DNA of 5,729 bases from Bacteroidales bacterium (GTDB lineage: Bacteria > Bacteroidota > Bacteroidia > Bacteroidales > PUMT01): assembly GCA_007119075.1 (NCBI GenBank), contig SKQJ01000375.1, positions 1-5,729 on the forward strand, written 5' to 3'. The translations under genes and the position numbers were made by a program. The notes beneath the pieces were generated by a model. It was not told the origin of the DNA. It saw only the letters and a program-made list of their open reading frames with translations, and searched no databases. Shown one piece after another: positions 4,820 to 5,729 of this stretch (position 1 is the first letter of the stretch; each line of letters opens with the position of its first letter).

Positions 4820-5729
4820 ACCAGGGCACAATCCGGATAAACAATCCGGGTGCTTCCGTCAGCGCGTATATATATCCGTCCGGCCCGACCCTGACATCCC
4901 TGAACCGGGCAAAGTCCTGAAGCAGATATTCGGTTTCGGTCACCTGGTCATTTTCAATCTCAACTCTGTGAATATGCTGTCCGGCAAGAGCCCCGACGAG
5001 CATGTTGTTTTGCCATTCTGGATATCTGTCGCTGTCAACAAAGGCAAGGCCGCAGGGTGCGATCGAGGGGGTCCAGTGAAGGACGGGATCTTCCATTCCC
5101 ACCCTGGTAGTGTCTTCGGTGATCACCGTGCCGTTGTAATTGATCCCATGGGTCACTTCGGGCCAGCCGTAATTCAGCCCCGGTTCAATAAGGTTGATTT
5201 CATCGCCGCCTCTCGGACCATGTTCATGCGTCCACAGCTCGCGGGTTTCAGGATGAAGACCCATACCCTGTATATTCCGGTGGCCGTAGGACCAGATTTC
5301 AGGCATTGCACCGTCAACGCCGGTAAATGGATTGTCGTCCGGCACCCTTCCGTCGTCATATAACCTGATCACCTTTCCGTTATGGTTTTCCAGCGTCTGG
5401 GAGTTATGCATTACTCCGCGGTCGCCTATGGTAGTAAACAGATATCCGTCATCATCGAACACTATCCTGCTGCCAAAGTGATGTCCGGCTCCGGTTGCAG
5501 GTTCGCCCCGGAAGATCACCTCCAAATCGGTAAAGGTGTTGCCGGTCATCCTGCCTCGTGCAATCGAGGTATTTCCTCCGGGTCCCCGGGGTTCGGCATA
5601 TGCCAGGTAGATCCATCCGTTTTCATCATAATCGGGATGCAAAACAACATCCAGCAGGCCACCCTGGCCATGCGCCCATATATCAGGAATACCCTGTACG
5701 GGCTGGTCCCTTAGTTCGCCCATTGCATA
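4818..5729 (-). CDS. PQQ-dependent aldose sugar dehydrogenase (GSDH family), N-terminus missing
   Basis: This is the C-terminal 303 codons of a soluble quinoprotein sugar dehydrogenase, closely resembling E. coli Asd (YliI). Such enzymes oxidise aldoses to lactones with PQQ and calcium outside the cytoplasm. The reading frame stays open to the window edge (residues Tyr-Ala precede the first Met), and that Met at 5723-5721 lies inside the conserved LRxxPVxGIP region, so it is not the true start. Counting from it, the recognisable six-bladed propeller motifs are: HGQGGLLDVVLHPDY (18-32); GHHFGSRIVF (80-89), with His82 matching the catalytic histidine; IGDRG (99-103); EIWSYGHRNIQGM (142-154), with the Arg-Asn pair expected at PQQ; EHGPRGGDEIN (167-177); NYGWPEVTHGINY (184-196); and RFRDVRVGPDGYIY (273-286). 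The end is natural (VPW, then TAA). About 70 residues, including any signal peptide, should lie beyond the right edge, judging by the 371-residue E. coli protein. No PQQ synthesis genes are visible. It is followed after 86 bp by the lipoprotein gene. Confidence 0.93.
   Translation of the reverse strand, partial: YAMGELRDQPVQGIPDIWAHGQGGLLDVVLHPDYDENGWIYLAYAEPRGPGGNTSIARGRMTGNTFTDLEVIFRGEPATGAGHHFGSRIVFDDDGYLFTTIGDRGVMHNSQTLENHNGKVIRLYDDGRVPDDNPFTGVDGAMPEIWSYGHRNIQGMGLHPETRELWTHEHGPRGGDEINLIEPGLNYGWPEVTHGINYNGTVITEDTTRVGMEDPVLHWTPSIAPCGLAFVDSDRYPEWQNNMLVGALAGQHIHRVEIENDQVTETEYLLQDFARFRDVRVGPDGYIYALTEAPGLFIRIVPW

Noticed and set aside
5721..5723. ATG as the true start of the sugar dehydrogenase
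   Set aside because: The frame is open through the window edge, and this Met lies inside the conserved region preceding HGQGGLLDV, so the gene is simply cut by the window.

Overview
The window looks like bacterial chromosome, most likely from a member of the Bacteroidota (Bacteroidetes) or a close relative. This is inferred from four things: the style of the NtrX/NtrY-like two-component pair, a promoter candidate resembling the Bacteroidota TTG / TAnnTTTG pattern, A-rich rather than Shine-Dalgarno-like sequence before starts, and an uncharacterised lipoprotein family that I associate with this group. Base composition looks close to 50% GC by eye. No rRNA, tRNA, CRISPR array, insertion sequence or phage gene was seen.

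Layout: bases 1-183 are non-coding leader with a small inverted repeat and a promoter candidate. Two plus-strand genes follow and overlap by 89 bp. The first is a sigma-54-dependent response regulator (184-1659) and the second a membrane-bound PAS histidine kinase (1571-2920). A 39-bp convergent gap separates them from three minus-strand genes. Read in their own direction these are a PQQ-dependent aldose sugar dehydrogenase (5729-4818, its N-terminus off the right edge), a small uncharacterised lipoprotein (4731-4126), and a cytoplasmic Gfo/Idh/MocA-family NAD(P)-dependent oxidoreductase (4054-2960).

How they may work together: kinase and regulator are very probably a cognate pair, with the kinase phosphorylating Asp64 of the regulator, which then activates sigma-54 promoters. 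Their targets cannot be told from this window. The minus-strand genes have gaps of 86 and 71 bp and could be one transcription unit. Two of them are sugar-type oxidoreductases, one extracytoplasmic and one cytoplasmic, but a shared pathway is only an inference.

Most of the window is ordinary. The points most worth a second look are: the 89-bp kinase/regulator overlap, which gives the regulator an odd C-terminal tail beside an A7 tract and an ATGA; a CxxC motif in the hairpin region of the kinase dimerisation domain; the GAFTDA and Lys-Ser variants in the regulator; a perfect 8-bp inverted repeat whose proximal arm lies at the lipoprotein ribosome-binding position; and the His-rich core of that lipoprotein. 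I see no convincing wholly new system.
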